Numbered from the stretch's first letter, positions 39,701-54,400 are shown. The stretch: 64,000 nt of DNA from Sitta carolinensis (GCA_032173965.1 CM063283.1:18766501-18830500); one strand, 5' to 3'. The notes: generated from the sequence alone by a model not told the origin. Program-made: numbers and translations.

Positions 39701-42700
39701 GGTCCAACAGGAGAAAAATAATTAGTAGAATAATGTCTTCTCATATGGCAAGTTTTTCCCACTTTCCAAATTACAGTGTGAAAAAAATCCTTCTTTCTAT
39801 ATCAATGATAAGGTAACTCATTACGTTGCAGCCTTGTCAATCAGTTCTTGCAGATCAACAGATCCTTTTAAAGTCCTAATCAAAGCCCTGATCAAAAATT
39901 CAAATCCAATTATAGTTCATTTCATTATAGAAATGAAGGCCATTTTTTTGTGTGCAGTTTACTCCAAGGACTAACTTGGACTCAGATGTTTAGGTTATGG
40001 TCTTGAATAAATGCAAAGTAACAGACACACAATAAAATAGATTATATGTGATTTATAAACATGGAATTAATTAATTTGTAATAATTCTTGGGTTTTTTTT
40101 TAATATTAGCTGTTTTGATTAATTTTTTCAGAAATCTAATTTTTCTAATTTTTCTTTATCTTGTTCTACTAGGTAGCATTTAAAGTCCTGCAAATAACAG
40201 TACGGCAAGGGAAAACAATGTTTCCTCAGGATGAGAGAACTGCTCCTGTCCCATAGAAGAAGGTGGAATTAAGGTAGAGTTGGGTTGGATTATTTTGTTT
40301 GGGGTAGGTGTGTGGGTGTGGTGGAGTTTTTAAAAGCATGAGTGTTTAGGCCTCACCCAAATTACTAGGATTACTCAACTGACATTCTTAACATTGCAGT
40401 AATGTGTATTCCTGATTTTTTGAGTGTAGTGGTCCACACACCACTTCCATGTTAATTTTTTTTTCTTATTTTGAAATCTATTTCCCCCCACCCAAATAGA
40501 ACATCAGTAATTTCCAGACACTAGCTGGGTAAATAATATTTTTTTGATTTTTTTTTTTATTTTAAATTTATGAGCTCTAAAGTTTCATTGCATATCTCCT
40601 TGTGCACAAGTCTATTTGGAAAGGGATAGTTTTCAATTTAATTTCAAGCAGAACCCCACAAAATAATGTATCTTCTTTACAATACATATTATGTAGCACT
40701 GAAGGTTCACTTTCTCGAGTCCAAAAAAAGAACCAAAACAAACCCACATCTGCATAGACCAAAAAAACCTCAAATAATTCATGGACTTTGAATAACTTTT
40801 GGGGAGAGGCTTCCAAAAATCATCCTTTGGATCTGGTCCAATTTCTAATCTTTCACAGGGTTAAAAAGACTAATGCACTCTTAAGGTATGTGTGAAGCTG
40901 AGGCAATATTGCCTTTGCTCAAAGGACTTTTAAGAAGTTACTTTTTGATTAGCACAGCCAGTTCTGATTGCTGGATCTAGGGTAGATCAAGATGTTCCAG
41001 AAGCTCAGCCACCACTGAAGACCACACACCTATACCTGCATTTCTTCTCTTTTACAGGAGCATAGACACAAAAATACACCATGGATCTCCAAACTTAAAA
41101 AAAGTGTAGGTTTTTGTTTACCAGGGGCAAGTAAACTGTCGACATCCAAGTAATCTTATTGGCCCATGTAATCACACAAGCAAACAATTGTTTCTCGAGC
41201 ATTATCTAACACCATTCTCATGCAAAATATAAAATAATTTAGAAAAGAACATTAGGTAAATACAGTAGTTGCCTGCTTATACCAGTATTTTCCTGGCTGG
41301 AGGCCAGATAGATAAGCAAATCCACAGCAAAATATGAAAAAGGCCAAAATACCTCCTATTCTATTTAGGAAATTATTTCTGTTTCTTTCTCAGTAAAACA
41401 ACACACAATGTAATTTATTGAAACATGGAAAGAATAATACACAGAGGCTCAGTATAGCTAATACGGTTTTTTCACTTATTCTTATTTGGCAATCTTTAAC
41501 ATATTGTTTCCTACCCTACTTCTTTAAAAGTCATTTTAAAAGTCTTTTCCTCCCTTTTAGAAACTGGTTAAATGTTTTCTTCAATCTAGACATTATGAGG
41601 CTCCATAAATCTCAAAAAGACTTATACATGTGTCTAAATTTAAACACATATTTTAAAGATTTTAGAGAATCAAGGTTTATATAAAAGACTAATCTACACC
41701 AGAAAATGTTCACTGCATTGAGTATACCTATATTTTTTCCTCTATAAAGGTCTTTATTTCAAAATGCATAGGTAATTCACTCTATGTAGTATGAAATTCA
41801 AATGGGGTTTTGTCCTCATGTACCCAACCTGCTTCTATCTAATCGCTCTTCCAGCATTCTGCTCTTCTTCAAATGCTTCAAATGCATTAATCAAGCTGTC
41901 AGATTCACTTTAATACTTTTGCCAGGACAATTCTGATCTTAATTCTAGCCTGCAATACTTTCAAGGTATCCAATACAATACACAGAGCATTTGTCATCAT
42001 TGTTTTATGGTTTTTCACCTTCCATTGTGTTACAAAAAATAGCCCATTAATCATGTCAATCAAGTTTGTGTGTATGATCCTCAAAGTTTTTTCCAATCCC
42101 TTTGCAAACTCTTTCAGTATTTATTAGCATGCAAACGCACTTGTATAAATAGAAGTGATTTAAAATCTCTATGCAAAAGAAGATCCCAATGTTTCAGCTT
42201 CTGATTTTGTCCCAAAATGAAGATGAGAAAATTTCTTTCCTCAAATCCAAGAGTCTTAAAACCACATCAAAGCAAACTGAATTTTCCATATGAGGCTAGG
42301 AATCACATGCCACTCTATTCCTGTGGGCCTGATCCTTGATCCATTCCACAAGTCCCAGAAAACACACACAGATGCAGCAGTGCCTGGGGAGAGAGCTGGA
42401 GGGAATAGATGCATGGTACTTTCTGCTTCTCATCTAAAATGGAGAATAATAAGGACCATAACCACTGCTCCAAATGGTGGAAAAATTAAAATTTTGTTGG
42501 TTTGTTTGGTTTTTGAGCTTTTTTGTTGTTGGGGATGGGTTGGTTGTTAAAAGAATGAAGCAGTTTCTATTCAGATTAAATACAGCAAAGAGGACAGTAT
42601 TTTATTTCAGCTTTATCAGAAATTATTTTTTAAAGCTCAGTGAAATAAATTGCTTTTCATGTGGAGGATTGTAAAATATTTTTGTCACCAAAAGAGCACA

Positions 42701-43429
42701 CAAAACTCTGGGCAGAATTTTGACCTTACTAGGTATCTCTTGATAATCACAAAACTTTTCTGGCATTTGCAGAATAACTGAGAAAGCATGCTAAAACCTT
42801 ATTTGTATTCATAAGACATTCTGTCAATTCTGAGGAGCCTGCCTAGACAAACTTGGGACAAGGAGGAAACAGAGCACATTTTCACCTTGCTTGGAGCTTT
42901 GCTTGGGAGTTGGGACTGGGAAGACTTTTACAGGTGACTGATGACATGCAATGACTAGTCTGGGATGCTCAGCTGTGAAGAGAATGTAGGAGGTCAGTAC
43001 TGAGTAACTCCTTACTAAAGTCAGTATCCTTTCAGGCATTTCCATGCAGTGTCTGAAACATAGGACACCCAATCCACCATAATCACTCACACAAAACTTG
43101 GCTAATGGCCCATGACACCCTCCCAAAACTTCTTTCTAAGCTACTCATGTATGACTACAAGAAGCAGTAGTAGAAGTTTGCAGTGGCCTGCAAAAGATTT
43201 CAGACTCGAGTATAAAGGCACAAGAGACCAAAAAAGAACAAAGGAATAGCCCAAGGGAAGTGGCACAGGAGCTCAGGGATACCAGCACTGTCAAGTTCAA
43301 ATGCATGTACACCAAACCAACACCCCATGTTGATTCTGAACTTAAGGCAAACTGACAGCCCAGGAACTAGACCACAGAAAAGAAGTCTGTGATGCAAGGT
43401 TTTTCATTTTAAATTTGACCCACTCTCAG
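36791..43429. other. Anonymous non-coding stretch with one SINE remnant
   Basis: About 6.6 kb with no supported gene. Apart from the MIR-like piece near 39225-39385, I see T-rich and AT-rich sequence and short frames without motifs. The G/T-rich patch at 40280-40330 is low complexity. Confidence 0.5.
39225..39385 (+). mobile_element. MIR-like ancient SINE remnant
   Basis: The core region GGTTCAGTGACTTTCCACAA followed by GGTCACTGAGCTGGGAACAA keeps the order of the conserved MIR core (a 'taagtgacttgcccaaggtcacacagc' type block). It then runs into a region rich in CCTTCAGCAGC and CCTTTGTGCTTT, like the MIR right part. MIR-type SINEs are shared by amniotes and are usually this decayed in birds. 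Edges are estimates. Confidence 0.5.
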
Positions 43430-44053
43430 TGGGGTTTTGCGTTGTTGCTGTGACCCAAGAATTCCCCAAAGTCTCCGTTTTCCCCAGCCAGGCACAGTAG
43501 AACAGCTCAAGATCTCTCCGTTCTCGTGTTCAAGGACTTGCTTACTGTTTGTTATCTAGTTTGATAATAATAGTTATCTGTTAGGATCCTGGCCTGTGAA
43601 GGTCCATCTTGCAGGTCGAAATGGAGCAGACTAACACCCTCTGGGCAGTGTTTATCTTTTATACTAAAATCTATGTATTCATTATTTACAATAAGTTTCT
43701 AATACCTATCTATTTTATTAGACAGTGTACCTTTACTCTGAACCTATCAAAATGTGTCACTACCACAGCAGAAGATGGAGGCTAAAAGACAAACAAGAAG
43801 CCCAGGGACACACCCAGAATCTTCCATCTTTGTCCCTTAAACCTCCATTATAAAACCCCTAAAAATCTACATTTTTCACCCCGTGACAAGTTAACTATCA
43901 CTCTACTCACACTCTAGTGTCTTGTAATTCTTCATACAAAGTTGGTAAATGTTTCCATGGGCTCAAATCAAATGCACAGGTGTTTTTGACTCTGTGCCAG
44001 GGTCTCTGATCACCCAGGGCAGTCAGAGGAATGTTCTGGGTTCCAACAACCCA
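43430..44053 (-). mobile_element. Endogenous retrovirus solo LTR
   Basis: About 620 bases with the look of an avian LTR on the minus strand. Candidate ends are TGGG at 43430 and CCCA at 44050-44053, forming a short terminal inverted repeat. The minus strand carries GTATAAAAG (43656-43664), a TATA-like box, followed by AACACTGCCCAGAGGGTGTT. The plus-strand series TTTGACTCTGTGCCAGGGTC, CCATGGGCTCAAATCAAATG and ACAAGTTAACTATCACTCTA matches an LTR type I recall from songbirds. No internal retroviral genes flank it. No clear target-site duplication was found, so ends may be off by some bases. Confidence 0.6.
43656..43664 (-). promoter_or_regulatory. TATA-like box of the solo LTR
   Basis: GTATAAAAG on the minus strand. 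It is placed about 390 bases from the presumed U3 start, which is reasonable for an LTR of this size. Activity unknown. Confidence 0.4.
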
Positions 44054-47000
44054 CCTTTACCTTTTATATACCAGTCTACATATATCTGGGTTTGTATCTG
44101 GACACACTATATTTATATTTGTCCTAAACTTCCTTTTACATTCCCATCCTTCATTTTCAATTACATGCCAAATCAATTCTGCGTTGCATGAGAACACTGA
44201 AAGTGGCAGCTGAAAGACTGGGGTTTTTTCCCCTAAGAGATGTAAGACACAAAAATGAACATATGAGCCTTCCTGTATCTTTCCTAGAGAATAAATTGCT
44301 CTTCTTTACTAATATGGACAGATCAGATAAGACTACATCTCCAAAGGGGCAGCAAGAAGTCCTCACAGGCCGAATGAAAGGCTCACACGTTAATCACTTA
44401 ATATACTGCTCGAGGCCACCTGAGGACTTTGTGGGGATAGTAATACACTTGCTTCTCTGTCTTTCCAGAGGCATGGTATAGGCATATGTTCCAGTAGTTG
44501 TGCAGTGTTCAATTTGGCTGTGCAAGGAAACTGCAGGACATTTCCAAAAACGGTCAAATAAATGCAGGCATGAGTGTGTAGCTGGTGGTCAGCAGGGAAA
44601 GGCAGAAGTGCAGGTGAGGACCACCTGATCTGCAGCCAGTGTACAGGACAGGGCCAGTATGGGCATCTGGCACTGTGGGAGGGGTATAATTCACAGTCTC
44701 AGTCTGGCTCCTGCATGTAAAGCAGAAAGACCTGTGGTATTCTCACACCAGTGAGATCAGCATCAACACAACCAATGCTGACATTGCATCTAAGGGCTGT
44801 CACCACTCTGTTTAGTGAAAAATTTTAAAGCAAGCTGCAGTCTTAAGCATAGTACAGGTAGTCTCACTGTGAGGAGTACTCTAGAAATGTTAATAGTAGT
44901 AAAGAAAACTGTGTCATAAATTTTGCATGTAGTTTTCTTAACACAGACACACACACACAGAGTTTTATACAGTACACCTCCTTAGAGTTACACATACTCT
45001 ATTATGAACTTTTCTTTCATACTTTGTGAGCAGATTGCTAAAAAAACTCCTTTTACCCAATTTTCCTTGCAGAAGGATAAAACAAATGTGTTATACCATA
45101 AATAAAGTGCAATTGATTTTGGCAAGATGGAATTCAGGAATCACAGTAGGACATATAGGCTAATGCATAGAATCCATAAGATTTCTCTGCTCCCTTTAGT
45201 TATCTGAGCTACGACTGTTAGCAACAGTTTACCTGGTCTAAACCACATAAAGCCTAGAAATCAAGAGAACATGAAAATAATCCCGACGTAACCTGGATGT
45301 TTTCATTGCAGTGCTAATATCTATGTATTAATAGTTTACCAATTTGACCAATCCCTGACAAAGGCAATGTGCCTACCCAGAGAAAGCTACATTTTGTCTT
45401 GACACATCAATGAAGCAAATTCAGACAATCGAGTAACATGAGTTATTCCATCTGTCATAATAGTTAAGAAGCAAAAGCAGGATAAATTCTGTGGAATACA
45501 AAAAGTTTCAAGAACCACATTCTATTTGTAGTACTCCAAGTTTTGGAAGCTTCTCATTTTGAAATTTAATTAATAATTCATTAATAATTCATGCTGTTAG
45601 TGGGGTTTAAAAAAAACCAATCCAACCCAAAATATACAGCAGACCATTTATGAGCAAATGTTGGAATTGTTAAACCAAGCATATTTACTCATTTTTTGAA
45701 GTACGATACCGCTCAAAAGCCCCAAGCTAGTATCATACCACACTTTGTTAGAAACTATGCAAATAAAACAAAAAAAAAAGGTGTTCCCTTGATATAAGTA
45801 TATGTGAAATATTTCAATGAATAAGAGGGAGCAACCAAATTTCACAGAATATATAAATTTAGATATTCAAAATGTCTCTTAAGCCCTCAGATCAGCTCAG
45901 CGAAGTCTTAGTTTGAAGACAACAAAAAAAAACCTAGTAAGTTTAACAAAAGCAGAATCTCACCTTTTTTTTTTTTTTTTTTTTTGTTTGTAAAGCTACT
46001 TTAAAATACAGGTCTGTAATGTCTACAGAGCCACAGAGATCAGAAGATTAAGGCTGTCGAATTTTTTAAATCACAGAATACCCCAGAGTTAAGCCCCGGG
46101 AAAGTATTGAAATACATCTGCAGAGAGTGTAACAAAAGTCTTCTTGGAACAATAACTACAACGATTGCCTCTTCAATAGACTTCCAGCCATGCTGGCGGA
46201 CAAGGGCAAAACCTTCATCCACTGACATTTTAAGGAACCTTAACAAAGACAGGCTGATGGATAAAAAGCATGTAGTAGTTCAGATGTATCCTACCTTACA
46301 CACCTTAGCACACTGTGGTCGAATGCACTCGCACAAACCCAGACAGCAAATCTGCTGAAGGCCCCCCAGAAGACAGACTGGGGTTTACTGCTCAAAACAT
46401 TTATCAACTGCCCATAGTTATAGCAAGAGTAACCAGTAGCAAAAAAAGCATAAAACATGGTTTCGTTTGTTTACATTCCTCATGTCAGCTCAGTCCTGTG
46501 TACTGCCAAGGCTGAATATTATTTGCTACTTTAGTTTCCCAGCTCTTGTAAATAAAGCCATCTTTTAATCCCTCAGCTATTTAATCCATAACGTGACCTG
46601 GTGACTGCATCAAAACTCCAACGTATAAAAAGATTTTCTAAGATAGCTGGATAACCAAGAATGAAAAAAAAAAAGTCACATAGGAGTTTCTGAACAACAT
46701 TTAAGGCAGAAAAATTACCTAACTTACTGGTGTTTACGACATATATACATCTGGAATATGCTATATACCCAAACAAGCTTCCAGAAGCCATGACTTGTTC
46801 TGGACACAAAAGAAGAATAGTCACCTCAGCAGCATAAAACACCAAGGTTAATTACAACAAATTTGGGTTCTATTTCATAGCTCTAGTGGTGCATTATTGA
46901 AAAAGTCTCAGCAATCCCAGCAGGTACATACCCGGGTCTTCACATATTTAAAAAATCCATGTATTTTGTGTTTATAATACCTAGCAGTAAATATTATTTC

Positions 47001-47061
47001 AGATAATATTCTACAGTACCTTGTCTAGTCACATATTTTGCAGAGGCAACTATTAAAAAGC
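44054..47061. other. Anonymous non-coding stretch
   Basis: About 3 kb with no supported gene. It contains a CA-repeat patch (44943-44960), a 21-base T run (45965-45985) and AT-rich sequence. The GC-richer part at 44580-44830 has no convincing reading frame. Confidence 0.5.
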
Positions 47062-47334
47062 ATTCCCAGACTCATTTAGGTTGGAAAAGACATCCAAGAT
47101 CATTGAGTCCAGCTTTTCACTGATCACCACCTTGTCAACTTAACTATGGCATTAAATGCCACATCCAGTCATTTCCTGAACCCAGGGATAATGACTCCAC
47201 CACCTCCCTGGGAAGTCCATTCCAACAGCAGTTTCCATGAAATAATTCTTCCTGACATCCACCTGAACCTCCCCTGACACAGCCTGAGATTCTGTCCTCT
47301 CATCCTGTCACAAGTTCCTTGGGAGAAGAGAAGG
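47062..47334 (-). mobile_element. CR1 LINE 3' end fragment
   Basis: Reverse complement of a CR1 tail. It starts with CAGACTCATTTAGGTTGGAA, followed by AAGATCATTGAGTCCAGC, ACCACCTCCCTGGGAAGTCC, ATTCTTCCTGACATCCACCT and CTCATCCTGTCACAAGTTCC. These are the usual ordered blocks at the CR1 3' end. It is an old 5'-truncated copy with no coding capacity. Confidence 0.85.
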
Positions 47335-50300
47335 GAGAGAGAGAAGAAAAGGAATATTTACTAAATTAAAACTCTAAGAAAGTAGTGTAATGAAAAATAA
47401 GAAATGCAAGAACATAAGACACACAATCTTTATGCTGTGCACCTCTTCACTCCAGGATGAATTCCTTTGTAGAACAGAAAATAAAGAGAATATGCTTGCT
47501 CCTGAACATGGATATTCTCAGTGATACAGTGTTTTCATTTCGAGGATTTAAAACTCAATCAAACCCCAGTAAATTACAAGATCCTTTCAAAAGTCTGTAC
47601 AATTGCCAGAACTTGAGTTCTGTGGAATTGTAAATATGAAAGAATAGCCTTTGCTTTGCTGGGATCCAAATTCAAGCTTTCAATCCCTTTCTACTTAGTA
47701 AGCCATCAGTTCTCTGGTGCCTGGGGTTGTTCAGTACTTCTAAAAATTAGATTATTTAGATCTCTGTCCCTAAATATGAATGTAGAACTCTAGAAAAAAC
47801 TGTAGACATTGGGCTTTCTGGCCAATGGCCTAATAAGTGTCTCTTTTTTGATATTTCCTTTGTACTTAAAATAACACTGAAAAAAAATGAGCCCATTTCA
47901 AATCCATGCATGTAAAATACTCACAGCAAAGGCCAAAGTTCAATATATTGGCTAGCCTGTGTTCTCTTATACAGATTTAAAGGTCACTGAGATCTAAAAT
48001 TTTGGCATCATAACCTGGATCCCCAGGTGAAAGGAGCTGTTGGATGATTTCTCTCTTCACACAATTAAAACACATAGATTGTAGTGGTAAGTCTCAGACC
48101 CAGACAGAAACTTTATGAAGTCTAGAAGCAGAATATCTGCATCATTGTGATAACTGCAAGAGAACAGACCCAGGAATCTCCTTATTTCCTATGTTGGCAA
48201 AAGCAACCACAGTGGTCTTTTCAGCTGTGATTATCATTGCTCTCTAATAAGGTTCCCTTGTACCACCAACCTAAATGGAAGAAAAGATGATGCTCACAAT
48301 CATAAAGGCTGCACCAACAGCCCCAAACTCTGCCTGCTCCTTTCTCCATCAGTCATTGTTGCTTGACATCACCATCATCATTTTCTTCCAGTTCCCCTCA
48401 GCCCTCCAGGTTACAAGAGCAGTCAGCAGCATTGCCTGCCTTGATAATTTATGGCTATGACTCTCTCTTACTGACAGCAGCCAATTGTACCATTAAAGGG
48501 CAATATGTTGCCATGGTAAAGAAAGAGTATCCAAATGTCTTATACACAATAAAGGCATTAATATGCAGCTATTGCCACTTGCACCTCTTAATCCTGACAG
48601 AGAAAAGCAAGACTGCTAAAAGTAATTATGCTTTATTCCAAAAGAGTGACAGATGTTTGAAGAGACAGGAGTGTCAGAACAGTAGCTGGAACTCCAGCAG
48701 CAGGTGGGAAAGAGATAAATAGATGTGCACAATCTTAAGAGAGATTGCTGTATCTGAAAGGAAAATAATTTATTCCTTTATATATATAACATATATAAAA
48801 ATAACATCTATATGTTTTAGTCCCATTTAAAAAATAAAGCAATAATAAATAGCAATAGAAGATACTGTTGGGGGTTTTTGTTTTGTTGGTTATTATGCAT
48901 TTTAGCATGCAGATTTTTCAATAATCACATTTCAGTGGAGGTATATAGCAAGGCAAGAGTTAAATCCTCCACACATGAAAAAACACTCAACTCTAAAACT
49001 CTCAAACCCCAGTATCAAGCAGAGATTATTTTTTACCTTCTCTGTGCCATTTTCATGCTGCACTCAGAAAGCACACATTAAAATAAAACAAAACAGAACA
49101 AAACACCAAAAAAGCCAATTTCACCAACTACTTACTTCCATTGCTGATAAAAAAAAAAAATACATACAGAACTAAAAAATACATTGAGGAAAAATTAAAT
49201 TCAGGCATTAATAGAAACCATGTTTACTTCAATTTGCAGCAATTCTTTTTATATGCTGACATTCAAAGGCAATATTTTGCCCTTGATCTGCCTCAACAAA
49301 AAGGCCCTTTCAAAGATAATTGCATACACTTCACATATTTCTTTAAATACCGCTAATCTCTCCTTCATTTATCTGCCATGATTGAATGTTATTCAACCCC
49401 TGGTTTTTTTTCCCGAAACTTTTATTTTAACATTCTCTAAATGATTGAACCATTTTCCCGAGATCTCCTAGTTTGTCTAGAAAAATGGCTTATTCAGGGA
49501 TAACTGTGATTCAGAAAGAACTCTCAAGACTGAGTATTTGGGACTGTCTTACACTTTCTAAGAATACATTTTAAAGCAGAAAGAACTAATCTGTATCAAA
49601 GAACTGGCAATTTTGATTTCATAGTGTTGGTGTCACCTTCTTATAAATCAGAATAAAATAGTAATTCTAAAGAGCTATTCCAAAATAAGTATTTGTTTTT
49701 CTATTCATCTCTTTATCAATTAAGAGCCTTTTCAACCATTTGTTTAACTAAAGAAAAAAAAAGTGGTACATAAGAAAGGGACAATATATAAACATTAAAT
49801 ATGTCATTTAACATGGTAAAATTTTCAAATTCAATAGTATCAGGTGATTGACAACTGTTAGTTATCTAATACATAAAATATGATGTATGGCCTTTATATT
49901 ATAATACAAAGAACATATATAATGGAAAACATAGCTGTCACACCAAGTCTCAGAAAAACAATGTCATGTTCCATATTCCCTCAAAGTTTTTTCTTTTACA
50001 GAGATTTTTGTGTTTTCAACCTCCCCCTGCTGCTCTTCAAGGGAAATATATTTTGAAAGGTCATACTTGGTGGTCAGAGTTAAAAATACTATCCCCACAT
50101 TTAAAAAACATCCACATAAAACAGACCTGGAATACTTCAAAGTGTACTGATATTGATGGTGGGAAGTATTTTGTAAGGTTCCAGAGAAATCCATAAATCC
50201 TTGATTTTAGTTATGACTGCATATCTGAAGGACCTTTTGAGCCCATAATAAAATATTCTATTTACAGGCTAATTTTTATCATAATTTACCCAAGAGAATA

Positions 50301-51324
50301 ATCCGATAAACTTTATTATTGGTGTCAGTGTTAGGGATTAAATAATCCTTCCATTTCTATTAGTTTCTAAAAGTGAAAACAAACTTATGCTCTTCTTTTG
50401 TCTTTTCACCAGTCAGATGTGTAATCAGTTTTTCTAAATGCATTTATGCCAAAAATAAAAGTGTTACTAAGCACCTGTTATTGCTGTAGTTGGTGGAACA
50501 GGGAATATTTTAAATTTAGTTTTAGACTGACTTCCTAATTTTCCAACTCCAAGCCACTGCTTCTATTTTCAAAAAATATATTGGAGGGGCGGGGGATAAG
50601 ATACAGCCATGGTAATTACACAATAAAAAAAAAATGTGACTGACAAATCTGAAAAAAGAGTCTTTCTATATTCATCTTCCACAAGTTGTTTTTTTTTAAA
50701 TATGTTATCTGTGTACAACTAAATCCTTTAATGGCATGTGCAAAACATGCTTTAAGTGGTATGGATTTTCAGATTTGTAAGGTTTCATTAACACCAGTTA
50801 AAACAGATTTTTGCCATTAAAATTTATACCATACATATCTGGTATTTCTGATATATAGTACACCAATTCTGCATTTTAGATTTCAGCCCCAGCAAGTGCA
50901 CAATTAAATAAAACATGTGAATGCAGTCGATTGGAGCTTTTTTTGTTTAGGTGGCAGCAGAGCTGGTCCTGACAATTAACAGAAGGAAAAGGAAGGAGTT
51001 GAGTTACAGACTGTGATAAAGTAACTGGAGTTTGGCCTTCAAAAAACATGTACAACTGCATTATTTATTGCAGTCTCCATGTTCACCTTTTGCTTTGTAT
51101 GGTACAACACACCCTCTCTCTCCCGCTGCTATCAGTGCTTTTAATTTTAATCACAATTGGTGGATCCACGGAGATAAAGCACTGGATTTCATTTCAAGAA
51201 TAATCTATGTCATATCTTGCTGTTCTTTTGCCTTACACAGCCTACTGCCTCTTCTGCTGGCATGTGCACCTCAGCACTCAGCTGAAGCCCAGGGAGTCTC
51301 ACAGTGGGGCTGTCCCCATCCAGG
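47335..51324. other. Anonymous non-coding stretch
   Basis: About 4 kb without a supported gene. AT-rich patches (48779-48800) and short A runs are present. The open frames at 48275-48722 overlap in different frames and show no known domain. Confidence 0.5.
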
Positions 51325-51460
51325 GGAGTCCCTGGCACAGGCTGCCCAGGCGAGTGGTGGAATCGCATCCCTGGAAGTATTTAAGTAATGGCAGCACGAA
51401 GTTAATGGTTTGACACGATAATCTTAGAGGCCTCTTCCAACCCAAACAATTCTATGATCC
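51325..51460 (+). mobile_element. CR1 LINE 3' end fragment
   Basis: Short CR1 copy on the plus strand. It reads GTCCCTGGCACAGGCTGCCC, CATCCCTGGAAGTATTTAAG, GTTAATGGTTTGACACGATA, TCTTAGAGGCCTCTTCCAAC and ends with AATTCTATGATCC. The TTAATGG and GATCTTAGAGG-like blocks point to a CR1 subfamily different from the copy at 1440. Confidence 0.88.
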
Positions 51461-54400
51461 TCCACATACAGTCCTTAAGCAACAAACATCATGTATTGAA
51501 AAATACTGCTTGAAAGTATTCCCTAATAGGTTGTCATGGAAAACCTAGTCATGATTTTTGAGAAAATTTCTAAAATGTCTCTCTTTTTCAGAACAATTTA
51601 ATAAATTTTGAAAAACATCTGCCCTCAGCAATTTTTTTCATCAAAAAGCCAACCTTGTGAAATCAGAAGTATATAGATTTTTAAGTGTCATCCAGATGTT
51701 TCCTAGAAGTGAGTTTTTGAACACCTTGTGCCACTGTTCACATTTCTGATGGACTTCGTTCTCTGTCCTTGACCGTACATGGATCATCATTGATAATATT
51801 AGAGACGAGCTGCCTGTCATGGGTTTTTAAGCTCATTTAGAAATCCCAGTGTAAAGGGAGATGTTGAAGAATAAGTAAGAATGTGCTCTGGATCTGTTAT
51901 TTCACTGGCCTGCAATCTGCATAATCATTCAAGCAAGCATAAAAAGTCAGATCTTTTAATTCTCTGCAGGTTTCTCCTGGTTTTATCACAAGAAAACATC
52001 TGCTTTATTTACATGGCTGAATTGGCTGTGGTCTCAAATTTTTATGCAAGTTAGCTGTTGTATTTTAATGAAAATTACCTTTTTCATTTCCCTCTCAAGA
52101 CTATAGCTTTCCTCTGAGATTGCCAATAACAAATGTCTCCTGCAGTGACAAGAAAATGAACTGGAGTGTTTGGGAACTACACTTGCAGGTATTACAACAT
52201 TTCAAAATTGAATTTGTTTGAAATCAGAACAGATGCACAAGTTTAGAGATTACCCAAGCCAAAAATACTTCTAAATATCCACTATAATCTATTATTTCCA
52301 TTTTTATACTTTGCTTCATTACATTAAGCTTCAATGAATATTTCTGTGTAAAAATTTAACACACAAAATAATGAACTGATGAACAGACAGCATTTTATCA
52401 TTTACTGATCACCAACATAGTTGTATCCTAATAGCACCAAATAAAACAGAAATGTTCAGGGTTAGTACTCAGCCATAAAAAGCAGAACATATCCGGTTAG
52501 AGCTCCCATAATGGAAAAGTTCAAATAAATTTAGTTTTATTTTGGGAAAAAAAAAAAAAAGAACATTTCAATTTTGTGATTTTTTTTCCCCCCCTCCTGA
52601 AAATGGTTTCATTGCAGGTTAATCAAAATGAGTTTTTGCCTTGACTTCATGCATTGTTTTTTCTCCCTTTCATCTGTTCAATCTGGATACATAAATGCCA
52701 GGTCATCTTGATTTACTACTAAACATAATATCATTTGTACTAAAAAGGCAAAAGATCAAGTCAAAGCAATTATCTTCATCATTCCAGCAGCACCTGGGAT
52801 AGGGTGACACATGCCCTAAAAATCTGGATTAATTCAATAATTTTTTATTTCAAACCAGAAGCATTTCATCAGGACAAGTTACCCTAATTTTAGGTAGGGT
52901 GAAAACAGAAATGTAACTCTTCTCTGTGTTTCGTGGTCAGAAATTGTTTTTCCAATTTGATCTGTTAATGACAACAGAACGAAAAATGTGACCTCATGTT
53001 TATATTTCTCCACTTAATAAATGCTGTTTGATATTTTCAAAGGCATGCTGGGGTTTAGAATATGCATTAATTTTGATTTTAAATATAGCCTAGAGCTCTT
53101 CAACAGCCTTAAGAATGCTAGCTATTTTCTATAAGAAAACACAAAATCATGTCTGCTACTACATGTGCATACTCAAAAAAGTTATATGATTTAATTTTTG
53201 CCTTGGAAAATTAAGCACAGTTATTAAAAAACTAATTTCCATATATTAAATTATTTTCTACAGCTTAAAATTTAAAACAATCACAATCTTTTGGTTTTGG
53301 TGAACTTCATTCTAACATCACTTTTAATTTTTTTTTTCCCCAAATCATTCCATGTAACTATCATTTACTTTATTTAAAAGTAGTAGTGCACAATAATAGT
53401 AAAAGTAATGTAAATAGGTATTTACATCCTATATGCAGCAGGCTATCCAATCTAGATTTAATCACCCTGCAGTCTGCCAGACATATGAGAAGATGTAGTG
53501 GCAGAGATTGTTACACAACACTTGCAAAATGCTAAATATTAGAAAAATTACCTACAAGGCTACAGAAGATCAGCCATTAGGTTGTTTTTTAAAGTCTGCA
53601 TGATGTGCTGCTTCACCTTAGGTAGCATAAAGTAAAGAAACACATTTATTATCAGCTCAGAGAGATGCAGCCTGAGAAGCCACTTACGACTGATTGATAC
53701 ATAACAACTTGTGAAGGAATCAGCTACTTCACCAACTTAGAATATAACATGCACTTTGTAATCCGTGTCCATAGGCTTGCCTCACAGTGGAACTGTCATT
53801 ACACACAGGCAAATTTCTATGTGAAAGAGGACTCCTGCAGTCTTACTCCACCAGGCAGGAAACAGCCACACAGAGTTAATAATGTTTATATTTCTTGATT
53901 TTCCTCCTAGATTTTCACATTGGCCCATTGGAGGCTCTGAATTTAAGCTACAGTGAAAATATTTCATGAAATCAAGGGTTTATGTTCATTCACTCCACTC
54001 TCTTAGTGGAGTCTCCAGCACACTCCCAGAAATGCAGGAGACTTCTGAATCTGCAAGGCTCATTCAGAACCAGAATTCCTGGAGTTGTAACTGTGCAAGA
54101 GTGACTGTTTATCTAATTAGAACTTTTTATGAATAAAAAAATAGAAATTAATTCCGATGGTTTCCAAAAGGAATCATCTCAGGGTAGCTGTGCAAAGCAG
54201 CACAAAGAATAAGGATAGGGAAATTAAGAGTATTAACCAGATTCAGGCAGAAGACAACAGAGCATAAGTAGAAGAGTTAAAGACAGCAGGAAAATCACAG
54301 GAAATGCTAAAAAGCACAGTTAACTTCATACCTTACTGGAGAAAACCAGAACCTAAATCCTGAACCAAACTTTTTAATGTCTAGTAATACTTCAGTGATA

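Noticed and set aside
46067..46100. ATCACAGAATACCCCAGAG, resembling the start of a reverse CR1 tail
   Set aside because: The similarity does not continue into the following CR1 blocks, so it is too short to call.
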